Below the pieces are notes generated by a model, which did no database searches, was not told the DNA's origin, and saw only the letters and a program-made list of their open reading frames with translations. Below, in pieces: positions 25,877 to 34,020 of a stretch of DNA of 64,000 nucleotides. The translations under genes were made by a program, and so were the position numbers. Position 1 is the stretch's first letter. Each line of letters begins with the position of its first letter. The stretch comes from an uncultured Psychroflexus sp. (lineage in GTDB: Bacteria; Bacteroidota; Bacteroidia; Flavobacteriales; Flavobacteriaceae), in contig CAJXVZ010000008.1 of the NCBI GenBank assembly GCA_913062845.1, positions 1 to 64,000 on the forward strand. The letters run 5' to 3'.

Positions 25877-26244
25877 TGACGATTTTATGTGATGTCCATA
25901 TATCCTATAAAATTTGTAAATTCTTAGATGATCAGAACATCAATACAATTCATGTCAATCAAATTTTGAATAAATCAGAAACTAAAGATTCTGAAATTTG
26001 TAGTTATGCTGATCGTAATGATTATATAGTCCTTACAAAAGTTATTGATTTTAAGAATACATTCCTTATAAACAAAACACCTAAGAAACTTATTAAAATC
26101 AATCTTGGTAATATTTCTAATCAAAAATTGATGAAAATTTTAGAAGAGCATTTGAATTTAATTATTAAGCTCAATAACCACAGTTCATTTCTTTTAGAAA
26201 TTGATACAGATCAAATTTATTTCATCGATTCCAGTCAAAACTAA
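25876..26244 (+). CDS. DUF5615 PIN-like toxin candidate
   Basis: PIN-like nuclease-fold protein, the usual partner of DUF433. Seen: N-terminal ILCDVHISYKICKFLDDQNINTIHV, which aligns with the first conserved Asp region of the family, and SEICSYADRNDYIVLTKVIDF, which aligns with the I-x-x-x-A-x-x-x-x-x-I-(I/V)-TKDxDF region. The first Asp of TKDxDF is Val here, while the second Asp is kept. 122 aa, normal length. It overlaps the DUF433 stop by one base. Whether the substitution removes nuclease activity is open. Confidence 0.82.
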   Translation: MTILCDVHISYKICKFLDDQNINTIHVNQILNKSETKDSEICSYADRNDYIVLTKVIDFKNTFLINKTPKKLIKINLGNISNQKLMKILEEHLNLIIKLNNHSSFLLEIDTDQIYFIDSSQN

Positions 26245-26264
26245 GACTCTGTCTCAATTCATTT

Positions 26265-27044
26265 ATGACCATAACAAGTCCCAAAAACACTCAAATTAAA
26301 TACTTAAAACAACTTCAGTCTAAGTCTAAATTGAGGATAAGAGACAATTGTTTTGTTGTTGAAGGTGTGCGGGAAATTGAAATGGCTCTGAAATCAAGGT
26401 ATCGATTCAAAACAATTTTTATTTCTGAAGAATTATACAATGCTGAATTGAACCTTCCTTCAGATGTCGAAATTATAAAAATATCCACTGTAGTCTACGA
26501 ATACCTGGCTTACAGGTCAGGTACAGAAGGTATAATCGGCTTGGCTGAAAGTCGGTCACATGCGTTATCTGACTTAAGATTTAAGAGCGATTCACCTTTA
26601 ATTTTAGTATTAGAATCACCCGAAAAACCAGGAAATATTGGTGCTATTTTACGTACTGCAGATGCTTCATCTGTGGATGCGGTTATTATCGCCAATCCGA
26701 TAACTGACCTGTACAATCCTAATACTATCCGGTCTAGTTTAGGAGCAGTCTTTACGAATCAAATCGCCATGGCAAACTCAGAGAAAGTGATTGAGTTTTT
26801 ACAAGATCAACATATCCAGATGTATGCTGCTACGCTTCAAAATTCAAATTCCTATCTGAAACATGATTACACCAAGCCCACCGCTTTTGTGATGGGTTCA
26901 GAAGCTCATGGGTTGGCAGAAATCTGGCGAAAGCGAAAAGACATTCAGGCCATCAACATTCCTATGCAGGGAGACCTGGATTCTATGAATTTGTCGGTTT
27001 CTACAGCTATATTGACTTTTGAAGCAGTACGACAGCGGTCTTGA
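26265..27044 (+). CDS. TrmH/SpoU-family RNA 2'-O-methyltransferase
   Basis: SAM-dependent methylation of ribose 2'-OH in rRNA or tRNA. The N-terminal RNA-binding part (residues 1-100) includes LKQLQSKSKLRIRDNCFVVEGVREIEMAL. The SPOUT knot shows LVLESPEKPGNIGAILRTADA (motif 1 with the catalytic Asn/Arg), FVMGSEAHGL (motif 2) and INIPMQGDLDSMNLSVSTAI (motif 3). 259 aa. The target is not determinable; 23S rRNA is common. The start lies 20 bp after the DUF5615 stop. Confidence 0.92.
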   Translation: MTITSPKNTQIKYLKQLQSKSKLRIRDNCFVVEGVREIEMALKSRYRFKTIFISEELYNAELNLPSDVEIIKISTVVYEYLAYRSGTEGIIGLAESRSHALSDLRFKSDSPLILVLESPEKPGNIGAILRTADASSVDAVIIANPITDLYNPNTIRSSLGAVFTNQIAMANSEKVIEFLQDQHIQMYAATLQNSNSYLKHDYTKPTAFVMGSEAHGLAEIWRKRKDIQAINIPMQGDLDSMNLSVSTAILTFEAVRQRS

Positions 27045-27082
27045 TCTCGATACTCCCGAAGTGCATTCGGGATTATTCGATC
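27043..27082. repeat. Imperfect hairpin directly after the trmH-family gene
   Basis: TCCCGAA-gtgca-TTCGGGA forms a perfect 7-bp inner stem, with outer GATC/GATC and CGA/TCG pairs. It begins at the stop codon of the methyltransferase and could end its transcript, although no T tract follows. The core resembles the CTTCCCGAAG arms found at the tRNA-Phe locus. Confidence 0.6.
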
Positions 27083-27089
27083 TTACTTT

Positions 27090-27273
27090 TTTCCTGACCC
27101 GAAAGGTTTTGCCAACCTTTTGGGGTCTTCCCTTCAATGTTTTCTGGATACATTTCAAGTTTGTATTTACTTTTGAATAATGAACAAGGAATGCTGAATA
27201 CCGAATAATGAAGTGTCTTTAATTATTTCGGCATTCAACATTCGTTATTCCTTGTTCGATATTCTAATTCCGG
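27090..27273. repeat. Structured intergenic repeat, copy A
   Basis: About 184 bp, largely repeated at 27404-27586. It contains a hairpin from GACCCGAAAGGTT / CAACCTTTTGGGGTC and then a long imperfect inverted repeat built on GAATAATGAACAAGGAAT ... ATTCCTTGTTCGATATTC. No ORF of note; a track ORF on the minus strand (26898-27158) is a shadow. Confidence 0.8.
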
Positions 27274-27307
27274 CTATTAGATTTGAAGTTTTGTAATACA
27301 CTTGTCA

Positions 27308-27348
27308 GGTCGAGTGTCCCGACGATTAAGTCGGGATGTAACGAGACC
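27308..27348. repeat. Hairpin between the two repeat copies
   Basis: TCCCGAC-gattaa-GTCGGGA is a perfect 7-bp stem flanked by GGTC/GACC. It is of the same type as the hairpin at 27043-27082, with a different stem sequence. Confidence 0.6.
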
Positions 27349-27403
27349 CTTGATCTGACGTTGACCTTGTTATAGGATTAGTTCTACCATTGCATCAGAC
27401 TTA

Positions 27404-27586
27404 TTTCCTGACCCGAAAGGTTTTGCTAACCTTTTGGGTCTTTCCGTCAATGATTCAAGGATACATTTCAAGTATGTATTTACTTTTGAATAATGAACAA
27501 GGAACGCTGAATACCGAATAATGAAGCGGCTTTCAATATTTCGGTATTCAACATATGTTATTACATGCTCGATATTCTAATACCGG
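27404..27586. repeat. Structured intergenic repeat, copy B
   Basis: Second copy of the element at 27090-27273, with the same order: TTCCTGACCCGAAAGGTTTTG hairpin, then GAATAATGAACAAGGAACGCTGAATACCG and its inverted counterpart. The right arm is more diverged (ATATGTTATTACATGCTCGATATTC) than in copy A, so the long stem is weaker here. Copy B ends about 85 bp before the OppB-like permease gene. Confidence 0.8.
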
Positions 27587-27671
27587 AGTTGGCTAAATCA
27601 CTTTATTGTCAATCTCCAAGTTATAATAAGTCTCTATTCCTTAAATTTGCTTAAATTAAATCACGTTTCAT

Positions 27672-28751
27672 TTGATCATTCTAGGACTTAAAAAACTGGG
27701 TTACGCCATTCTCACACTTCTGGGAGTAGTTACAGTCATATTTTTTATGTTTTCAGTCTTGCCCGGCGATCCGGCGCAGATGATGCTGGGGCAAAACCAG
27801 TCACAGGAACAAATCAATCAGGTGAAACAAAAGTATGGGTTCGATCAACCGGTTTCAACCCAGTATCTTTATTATTTGAATGACTTATCGCCGTTATCCT
27901 TTCACAGTACACGAGAAAGTCACTATACTTTTTTAGATTCTGGAAAGTACAATGCCTTTAAATTGTTTGAAATTGGCAATACCATAACGGTTCTAAAAAC
28001 ACCATACCTCAGAGAATCTTTTCAGCAAAATGGCAGATCGGTTGGTTCTATTATTGCCGAGACGCTTCCTAATACGGCCATTCTTGCTGTAAGTGCTATT
28101 GCTATTGCTTTGGCCATTGGCATACTTCTGGGTATTTTTTCAGCAATTTATCAGGATACGTTTGTAGATAAAAGTATTCAAATCCTAAGCACTTTAGGAA
28201 TGAGTGTGCCTTCGTTTTTCAGCGCTATTTTATTTGCATGGTTCTTTGCTTTTGTTTTAAAGGACATCACCGGACTTAATATGACAGGAAATCTCTATGA
28301 GTTAGACGATTTTGGTGAAAAAAGAGAATTAATTCTAAAAAACCTGATTCTTCCGGCGGTAGTTTTAGGCATACGCCCCTTAGCTGTGGTATCCCAACTC
28401 ATGCGGAATGCGCTACTTGAACAACTGCAGGAAGATTACATTCGGACGGCGCGGGCAAAAGGCTTGTCAGAATTCAATATCATTTATAAGCACGCAGTGA
28501 AAAACGCCTTAAACCCAGTTATCACCGCCATATCGGGATGGTTTGCCTCCATGCTGGCAGGCGCCGTTTTTGTGGAATATATTTTTGGCTGGAACGGATT
28601 GGGAAAAGAGATTGTAAATGCCTTGGAAACGCTGGATTTACCTGTCATTATGGGTGCAGTCTTAATTATTGCGCTTATGTTTATCTTAATCAATATCTTT
28701 GTAGATATTATCTATGCTTGGTTAGACCCAAGAATACGATATTCAACTTAA
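27672..28751 (+). CDS. OppB/DppB-type ABC transporter permease
   Basis: Inner-membrane permease subunit of a peptide/nickel-type ABC importer. Six membrane helices are expected, the first being LGVVTVIFFMFSVLPGDPAQ with the conserved GDPA. The EAA loop that docks the ATPase is clear: EDYIRTARAKGLSEFNIIYKHAVKNALNPVI. The insertion YYLNDLSPLSFHSTRESHYTFL between helices 1 and 2 is longer than usual. 359 aa. The only available start is TTG at 27672. No second permease, binding protein or ATPase is adjacent; the following gene is tpiA after 12 bp. Confidence 0.9.
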   Translation: MIILGLKKLGYAILTLLGVVTVIFFMFSVLPGDPAQMMLGQNQSQEQINQVKQKYGFDQPVSTQYLYYLNDLSPLSFHSTRESHYTFLDSGKYNAFKLFEIGNTITVLKTPYLRESFQQNGRSVGSIIAETLPNTAILAVSAIAIALAIGILLGIFSAIYQDTFVDKSIQILSTLGMSVPSFFSAILFAWFFAFVLKDITGLNMTGNLYELDDFGEKRELILKNLILPAVVLGIRPLAVVSQLMRNALLEQLQEDYIRTARAKGLSEFNIIYKHAVKNALNPVITAISGWFASMLAGAVFVEYIFGWNGLGKEIVNALETLDLPVIMGAVLIIALMFILINIFVDIIYAWLDPRIRYST

Positions 28752-28763
28752 AAACAACATATT

Positions 28764-29516
28764 ATGAGAAAAAACATTGTAGCCGGAAACTGGAAAATGA
28801 ATAAGACTTTAGAAGAGTCTCAGGCACTAACCAAAGATTTACTGGCGAAAGTCCCCGCAAATACCAATACAAATGTTATCATAGCACCGACTTTCCCAAA
28901 CCTTTATCCTGTTCAGGAAATGATCAAAGATTCAAATATTTCATTGGCTGCTCAAAATGCGCATTTTGAAGAAAGCGGTGCATTCACGGGTGAAGTAAGT
29001 GTAGAAATGCTACAGAGCGTAGGCATAGAAACCGTGATTATCGGCCATAGTGAACGTCGCTCTATTTTTGGTGAAAGTCACGATTTATTAGCTCAAAAAT
29101 CCTCTAAAGTGGTCAAAGCAGGTTTACAGCTTATGTTTTGCTTTGGTGAAGTTCTGGAAGACAGAAAAGCCGGAAAACACTTCGACGTAGTTAAATCACA
29201 ATTGGAAGAATCTGTATTTCAGTTAACAGCCGATGACTTTAAACAAGTGGTTTTAGCTTATGAACCAGTCTGGGCGATTGGTACGGGCGAAACGGCTTCA
29301 CCGGAACAAGCGCAGGAAATGCATGCCTTTATCCGTGATTTACTGAAAGACAAATATGGTGAAGACACTGCTGAAAATACTTCAATTTTGTATGGCGGAA
29401 GTGTCAAGCCTAATAACGCCAAAGAAATATTTTCAAAGCCCGATGTTGATGGCGGTCTAATAGGTGGAGCTTCCCTAAAAGCTGATGATTTTGTAAGTAT
29501 TGTAACTGCATTCTAA
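28764..29516 (+). CDS. tpiA: Triosephosphate isomerase
   Basis: Interconverts dihydroxyacetone phosphate and glyceraldehyde-3-phosphate. The N-terminal AGNWKMNKT has the active-site Asn and Lys, IIGHSERRSIFGE the electrophile His, and AYEPVWAIGTGETASPEQAQ the catalytic Glu and flexible loop. ILYGGSVKPNNA binds phosphate. 250 aa, normal. Second gene in a run permease-tpiA-prmA-clpS with short gaps. Confidence 0.97.
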   Translation: MRKNIVAGNWKMNKTLEESQALTKDLLAKVPANTNTNVIIAPTFPNLYPVQEMIKDSNISLAAQNAHFEESGAFTGEVSVEMLQSVGIETVIIGHSERRSIFGESHDLLAQKSSKVVKAGLQLMFCFGEVLEDRKAGKHFDVVKSQLEESVFQLTADDFKQVVLAYEPVWAIGTGETASPEQAQEMHAFIRDLLKDKYGEDTAENTSILYGGSVKPNNAKEIFSKPDVDGGLIGGASLKADDFVSIVTAF

Positions 29517-29525
29517 TAGTAAAAT

Positions 29526-30353
29526 ATGACATACGCAGAAGTTCGTTTTAGAGTGAAGCCACAAAAAGAAGGATTTGAAATTCTGATTGCACAATTGAGC
29601 GAGCTTCCGTTTGACAGTTTTGTTGAAGAAACCGCCCATTTAAAAGCTTATATAAAAATTAAAGATATATCTGAGGAGCAAATAAACTCTTGTCAGATAT
29701 TTAATAATCCTGATTTTGATGTTGAATACAGCATTCACGATATTGAAGACATCAATTGGAATCAAACCTGGGAAGATAATTTTAAGCCTGTACAAATATC
29801 GCCGGAATGTATCATAAGAGCTCCTTTTCACGAACCTGTTAAGGTAGAATACGAGTTGATCATTGAGCCAAAAATGTCGTTCGGTACGGGTCATCATGGT
29901 ACAACACATCTAATGCTGGAACACTTGCTGAAAGAAGATTTAAAAAATAAATCTGTTTTGGACATGGGATGCGGTACAGGTGTATTGGCTGTATTATCTG
30001 AAAAATTAGGGGCAAAACATATACTGGCTATAGATGTAGACAATTTGTGTTTTATAAATACACTTGAAAACCAGGAACGAAATAACTGCGACAAAATCAC
30101 TGTTAAAGAAGGAAGCTACGAACAGATTGAAGGATACTTTGATATTATCCTGGCAAATATCAATCGAAATATTTTACTCGATCAGATCCCAAATTATGTT
30201 GAGCACGCAAATCCCGATGCCATATTTTTACTGAGTGGATTTTATGAGGTAGACCTTGAACTTATAAATGACTTGTGTAAGGAACAAGGTTTGAAATATG
30301 TTAAACACCAATTAAAAAATGATTGGGTCTGTGCTAAATACGTGAAAGATTAA
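29526..30353 (+). CDS. prmA: Ribosomal protein L11 methyltransferase
   Basis: SAM-dependent trimethylation of ribosomal protein L11. The N-terminal recognition domain covers about residues 1-110. The catalytic part has the PrmA signature MSFGTGHHGTTHLMLE, motif I LDMGCGTGVLAVLSEKLGA, and ILANINRNIL in the active-site position (NIN in place of the NP(P/I) of other methylases, normal for PrmA). 275 aa. It starts 9 bp after tpiA. Confidence 0.94.
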   Translation: MTYAEVRFRVKPQKEGFEILIAQLSELPFDSFVEETAHLKAYIKIKDISEEQINSCQIFNNPDFDVEYSIHDIEDINWNQTWEDNFKPVQISPECIIRAPFHEPVKVEYELIIEPKMSFGTGHHGTTHLMLEHLLKEDLKNKSVLDMGCGTGVLAVLSEKLGAKHILAIDVDNLCFINTLENQERNNCDKITVKEGSYEQIEGYFDIILANINRNILLDQIPNYVEHANPDAIFLLSGFYEVDLELINDLCKEQGLKYVKHQLKNDWVCAKYVKD

Positions 30354-30364
30354 AAATCATCTAT

Positions 30365-30372
30365 TATATTTG
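30365..30372 (+). promoter_or_regulatory. -7 box (TATATTTG) of clpS
   Basis: Exact TAnnTTTG match that ends only 4 bases before the first of two adjacent ATGs (30377 and 30380). Transcription from it would begin at or beside the start codon, giving a leaderless mRNA. Confidence 0.5.
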
Positions 30373-30376
30373 TCTC

Positions 30377-30655
30377 ATGATGAGTACAAAAGAAAAAATC
30401 CAGGAAGATGTAGTAGTGGAAGAGCAGGTCTCTAAGGAACATGAAATTATTGTGTATAACGATGATTTCAACACTTTTGATCACGTGATTGATACACTCA
30501 TTGATACTTGCGACCATAATCCCATCCAAGCAGAGCAGTGTACCTTAATTATACACTACAATGGCAAATGTGGCGTAAAGACTGGTGAGTATAAGGATTT
30601 AAAACCACGATGTTCCAAAATCCTTGAGGCCGGTATCACAGCGGAGATCATATAA
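30377..30655 (+). CDS. clpS: ATP-dependent Clp protease adaptor ClpS
   Basis: Adaptor that hands N-degron substrates to ClpAP or ClpCP. The 92-aa product has an acidic unstructured N-terminus followed by EIIVYNDDFNTFDHVIDTLIDTCDHNPIQAEQCTLIIHYNGKCGVKTG, matching the ClpS core with the N-end-rule pocket residues (VYNDDFNTFDHVI). Normal size. It follows prmA after 23 bp but also has its own promoter box. Confidence 0.94.
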   Translation: MMSTKEKIQEDVVVEEQVSKEHEIIVYNDDFNTFDHVIDTLIDTCDHNPIQAEQCTLIIHYNGKCGVKTGEYKDLKPRCSKILEAGITAEII

Positions 30656-30658
30656 TTT

Positions 30659-31258
30659 CTATATTTTTTCTAAAATTCTATTCAAGTCATATTCTCCTCT
30701 GAAGGATCTATACCTTCCACTTCTGTAAATAATAACTGCGCTTCCACAAGGATAATCAAGTGGAAAGAATAATTCTGATACTTTTTTATTTTTATCTTCT
30801 ACCCAATTTATCTTTTGCCCATATTTTAAAAGATCTTCTGAGGACTTGTACATAAAAAGCTGAACAGTATTTCTTTTATTATTGACCTTTTCAGAAAAAG
30901 AAATAAATCTTTCGCCTGCCAATTTAGGATTGCCTGAAGAATTACATTTGTCCTTACCGTGGTAATAGTTAATTATGATTTTACTTTTATCCGAAATAGT
31001 TTGTCCGGACAATTTTGAAAGTTCTTCTTTTAAATTTAAATGTTCTGTTTTTGAGAGTTTTCCGGCTTTAAAGTGTTTGATCTTAATTTTAAATAAAGTA
31101 TCATTATCTTCAATCTCAAGAAAATAATTGTTATCATTTGATTTAGCATACGCCTTTGCCTTAATTTCATTCAGGTCATCATCAAGATAAATTATCTTAT
31201 TCTGGGCATTAAAAATTGTAGAATAAAAAATGCTGATAATTATGATCAGGTATTTCAT
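30659..31258 (-). CDS. Secreted hypothetical protein
   Basis: Not recognised. A clear signal peptide (MKYLIIIISIFYSTIFNAQ) suggests export to the periplasm or surface; there is no lipobox cysteine. The mature part of about 180 aa is rich in Lys, Asp and Asn, with two cysteines (KDKCNSS, DYPCGSA) that may pair. The C-terminal stretch FFPLDYPCGSAVIIYRSGRYRSFRGEYDLNRILEKI looks like the most ordered part. It is convergent with clpS (3-bp gap between stops) and follows the metallophosphoesterase on the same strand after 13 bp, so it is probably the operon's last gene. Confidence 0.72.
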   Translation of the reverse strand: MKYLIIIISIFYSTIFNAQNKIIYLDDDLNEIKAKAYAKSNDNNYFLEIEDNDTLFKIKIKHFKAGKLSKTEHLNLKEELSKLSGQTISDKSKIIINYYHGKDKCNSSGNPKLAGERFISFSEKVNNKRNTVQLFMYKSSEDLLKYGQKINWVEDKNKKVSELFFPLDYPCGSAVIIYRSGRYRSFRGEYDLNRILEKI

Positions 31259-31271
31259 AGGGCTAAATTAA

Positions 31272-32000
31272 CTAATTCCTCCCATTCTCCCCCGGATACA
31301 ATTCATGAACCGGTGTGCTTTGCCAATATTCCTTTGAGTCAACATCAAAAATGGTCAAAGGACCTTTGTATGCCGCAGCCGTGTCAATGTTGTAAACATT
31401 TTGAGCTTGCATTGGGGTGTGTTTACCAAAACGGCTTGTTGGGGTGTGACCGATGTAGATCTCTTTAAATAATTTTAATCGTACAGGATATTTTGGGTCA
31501 TCTTTACTCAGGTTTGGGTCTGTTGCCAAAGCCATTTCCCATAGCGTTCTGTCCCAATAAACCGTGTTTTCATAAAATTCATAATCCGGTCCGTGAAGAT
31601 TGGCAAATCCGGCATGCACATAAAGCCGATTCAGGTCGTCAACATAATAATTAGGCAAATCTTCAATAAAATGGGCATGTAGTTTTTTATGGGTCTTTTT
31701 GATGTTTTTATAGGCTTCTAATGTGCTTTTTCCACCATGTTCGAGCCATTTTGGATTTGTCTTCCCGGTTTTTAGCCAGTTCAAAATAAGTTCATCGTGA
31801 TTGCCTTTAAGGATGATACAATTGTGAGATTGTTTGAGATCTATCAGAAAGTCAAGGGTTTTGGCGCTATCGCTCCAGCCATCAACATAATCACCTAGAA
31901 AGATCAGGACATCTTCCTGAGTTACTTTTGCTTTATCTAAAACTTCTTTCAGCGCTTTTAATCCGCCGTGAATATCTCCTATGACTAATGTTCTGCTCAT
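31272..32000 (-). CDS. Calcineurin-like metallophosphoesterase (PPP-type)
   Basis: Two-metal phosphoesterase of the PPP/ApaH group. All motif blocks are present in order: VIGDIHGGLKAL (residues 6-17), FLGDYVDGWSDS, LKGNHDEL, YVHAGF and IYIGHTP. 242 aa is close to bacterial protein-phosphatase-like enzymes such as PrpA/ApaH. The substrate (phosphoprotein or dinucleotide) is not predictable. The gene starts 1 bp after the AlbA_2 gene stop, so they are cotranscribed and probably translationally coupled. Confidence 0.88.
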   Translation of the reverse strand: MSRTLVIGDIHGGLKALKEVLDKAKVTQEDVLIFLGDYVDGWSDSAKTLDFLIDLKQSHNCIILKGNHDELILNWLKTGKTNPKWLEHGGKSTLEAYKNIKKTHKKLHAHFIEDLPNYYVDDLNRLYVHAGFANLHGPDYEFYENTVYWDRTLWEMALATDPNLSKDDPKYPVRLKLFKEIYIGHTPTSRFGKHTPMQAQNVYNIDTAAAYKGPLTIFDVDSKEYWQSTPVHELYPGENGRN

Positions 32001-32001
32001 T

Positions 32002-33141
32002 TTAATTGTATTTTATTTTTCTCAAGACCCGCATGGCATCTTTGTATTTTCGATAAGCCGTTTTACTTTCTGCTTTCAAATAGGGTTTTGCTGTATCTAA
32101 TTTTTCAATGGCTTCATCAAAACCATTAAGGTAGCCAATGAGATAGACGTAAGCCAAGGAATTTAACTCTAATTTTTCCTGTTCGGTCAGATGGTCTTTT
32201 TTGATAAGTTTTTTTAGTAAATAATCGTTAGAATTCAAATAATGCCTTAAGGTGATAGGGTTGAAACGTGGTGGCTGAAATACCAATTCATTGTCTATAT
32301 CATAACTCATATTGTCCTTAAACCGTATTCGCGTAATTTCCAAAGGATAGTAATAATACTCGCCGTGTAACCCGAGTTGAATGTATTCCAGAATTTTAAA
32401 TTCGTCTTCATTGATTTCAATTTCAACTTCATCCTGATCGGAATAGAACAATTTGACCTGTTCGTTTATGAGCTCAATATTGACTCTGGAGTAATAGGTC
32501 TTTTTGTTGACTTTTTGAGTCTTTCCTGCCCAGCAAAGCACAAAGTATTCTTTAAAGACTTTATAATTCGGATTGAAATCTCTGGCATTTTCCATAAACT
32601 CAAATACACTGTCCAGCGTGAGTTGAATGGTGTTTCGGGAGTGGCTTTCAATGGCTTTAACGAGTTCAGAATTGGTGTCTTTTATTTCAATGTCAAAAAC
32701 CTTTGGTCTGCTGATGCTGCCTTCCCGTACAAAAACTGAACCACCATAATATTTCCAGATATTTCGCCTCAGCGCACAAATACGCTTGTCTTTTTTTGGC
32801 CTAATGGTGATTAATCCTACGACCTTATCGGCAGGTAAATGCGGAAAGGGAATGTTTTCGTAGGTAATGATCGGTGGGTGTTCTAAATACGCATTGACCA
32901 GATTCTGAATTTTTGAATCGTCAAAAAAATCGACACCAACTATGGCGTTGTCTTCGTCCCTCACACCAATGACCAGATAGGAATTGTTATTCGGATTGGA
33001 ATTGCTCATAGCGCAAACATGCTTTAGGAACTTGGCCTTGCCTTCTCTGCTGCCAAAGTCGAGTTTTAGCTTTTTGTCGTAAAAGCTGTTCTCATCATTA
33101 TGGGCAAGCAGGTTTTTGATTAAAAGCCGTTTGTTGATCAT
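32002..33141 (-). CDS. AlbA_2 (Schlafen-AlbA) domain protein
   Basis: Putative nucleic-acid- or nucleotide-binding protein. The N-terminal 150 residues look like an AlbA_2 domain: an acidic start (NSFYDKKLKLDFGSREGKAKFLKHVCAMSNSN), then NNSYLVIGVRDEDNAIVGVDFFDDSKIQNLVNAYLEHPP and VGLITIRPKKDKRICALRRN. The large C-terminal part (about 230 aa) is not recognised and ends in a helical, basic tail. 379 aa. The downstream partner is the metallophosphoesterase and the upstream neighbour, after 86 bp, is a NYN nuclease-like gene. AlbA_2 proteins are variously annotated as ATP-binding or transcriptional regulators; the biological role here is unknown. Confidence 0.75.
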   Translation of the reverse strand: MINKRLLIKNLLAHNDENSFYDKKLKLDFGSREGKAKFLKHVCAMSNSNPNNNSYLVIGVRDEDNAIVGVDFFDDSKIQNLVNAYLEHPPIITYENIPFPHLPADKVVGLITIRPKKDKRICALRRNIWKYYGGSVFVREGSISRPKVFDIEIKDTNSELVKAIESHSRNTIQLTLDSVFEFMENARDFNPNYKVFKEYFVLCWAGKTQKVNKKTYYSRVNIELINEQVKLFYSDQDEVEIEINEDEFKILEYIQLGLHGEYYYYPLEITRIRFKDNMSYDIDNELVFQPPRFNPITLRHYLNSNDYLLKKLIKKDHLTEQEKLELNSLAYVYLIGYLNGFDEAIEKLDTAKPYLKAESKTAYRKYKDAMRVLRKIKYN

Positions 33142-33227
33142 CCCTGAAAAGCATTACCGTAAAAGTAAGGGTTTTATGGAATTGATGCAGGGGAGTATGG
33201 TTTATATTTTGGTTAATATTGTATCTG

Positions 33228-33896
33228 TTATCTATAATTTTGAGGCTTTCTTATTTTAGAAGACAAACCATCTATGTGTTCAAAAAGATGAGGTTTAATA
33301 GGATTCCACATTGGGTCTAACAGAAAATCTATTCCTTCACGCCGAGCAAGCTTTGCTGCTGGCACAAAATCACTATCTCCTGAAATTAGAATAATTTGTT
33401 GAACTTGTTGTTTTAGTGTTATTGATGCTATATCTAAACCTATTTTAATATCAACTCTTTTTTGATTGAAATCAAACTGAACATCTTCTTCTGTTAGATC
33501 ATCGATTGAAATTTTTTTACATAAAAGCTCTTTTGTTTTAGATGGTTTAATTATCCATCTCTTTCTGTCTTCCAAAACTCCAAGACGAAGTGCAACTTTT
33601 CTTTTTTTCTTTAATTCTTCAAAAAAAGAATTTTGAAATTCAAATTGTTCAGTTTTTGAAAAATCAACTGATTTTCCGTTTATTGGGTTATGTTGTTTTT
33701 TATTATATGGTAAACAATCGTAATAAAATATACGGTACAAACTGTAATTTTCACCTTTTTGATTAAGATGACTTATACACATTTGCCATAAATCGTTTGC
33801 AGTTTTGACTGGATCTAATTTTTTTACCTTATGAATTGAGCGGTATCTTTTTAGAAAAAATCCACCATCAACTAATATTGCTGTACTTTTTCTCAT
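33228..33896 (-). CDS. NYN domain (PIN-like) protein
   Basis: Putative metal-dependent RNase of the NYN/LabA (DUF88) group. The acidic residues of the fold are visible: ILVDGGFFLKRYR at the N-terminus, KRVDIKIGLDIASI in the middle and ILISGDSDFVPAAKLARREGI near the end, matching the D-x-x-N/G, D-x-x-(L/I) and GDSDF motifs. The start is the ATG at 33894-33896 (MRKSTAILVDGG); the track ORF adds 26 unrelated residues. About 222 aa. RNA decay is the usual suggestion for the family. The sequence is more AT-rich than its neighbours by eye, so recent acquisition is possible. Confidence 0.85.
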   Translation of the reverse strand: MRKSTAILVDGGFFLKRYRSIHKVKKLDPVKTANDLWQMCISHLNQKGENYSLYRIFYYDCLPYNKKQHNPINGKSVDFSKTEQFEFQNSFFEELKKKRKVALRLGVLEDRKRWIIKPSKTKELLCKKISIDDLTEEDVQFDFNQKRVDIKIGLDIASITLKQQVQQIILISGDSDFVPAAKLARREGIDFLLDPMWNPIKPHLFEHIDGLSSKIRKPQNYR

Positions 33897-34020
33897 TGAT
33901 TTAAATAAAAAAAGCTTTAGGTTTGGTATTTTCGCTATAAGATTAGAAAATTGAAAATACGTTGCCCAAAGCACTATTATACAAAGTTAATAAAAAATCT
34001 TTTATAATCAAATATAATTA

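Noticed and set aside
27043-27586. CRISPR array
   Set aside because: Only two long, diverged copies with internal inverted repeats; no regular short repeats and spacers, no cas genes.
30659-33896. A proven anti-phage defence island
   Set aside because: AlbA_2 and NYN domains occur in defence systems but also in housekeeping RNA metabolism; no established system architecture is present.
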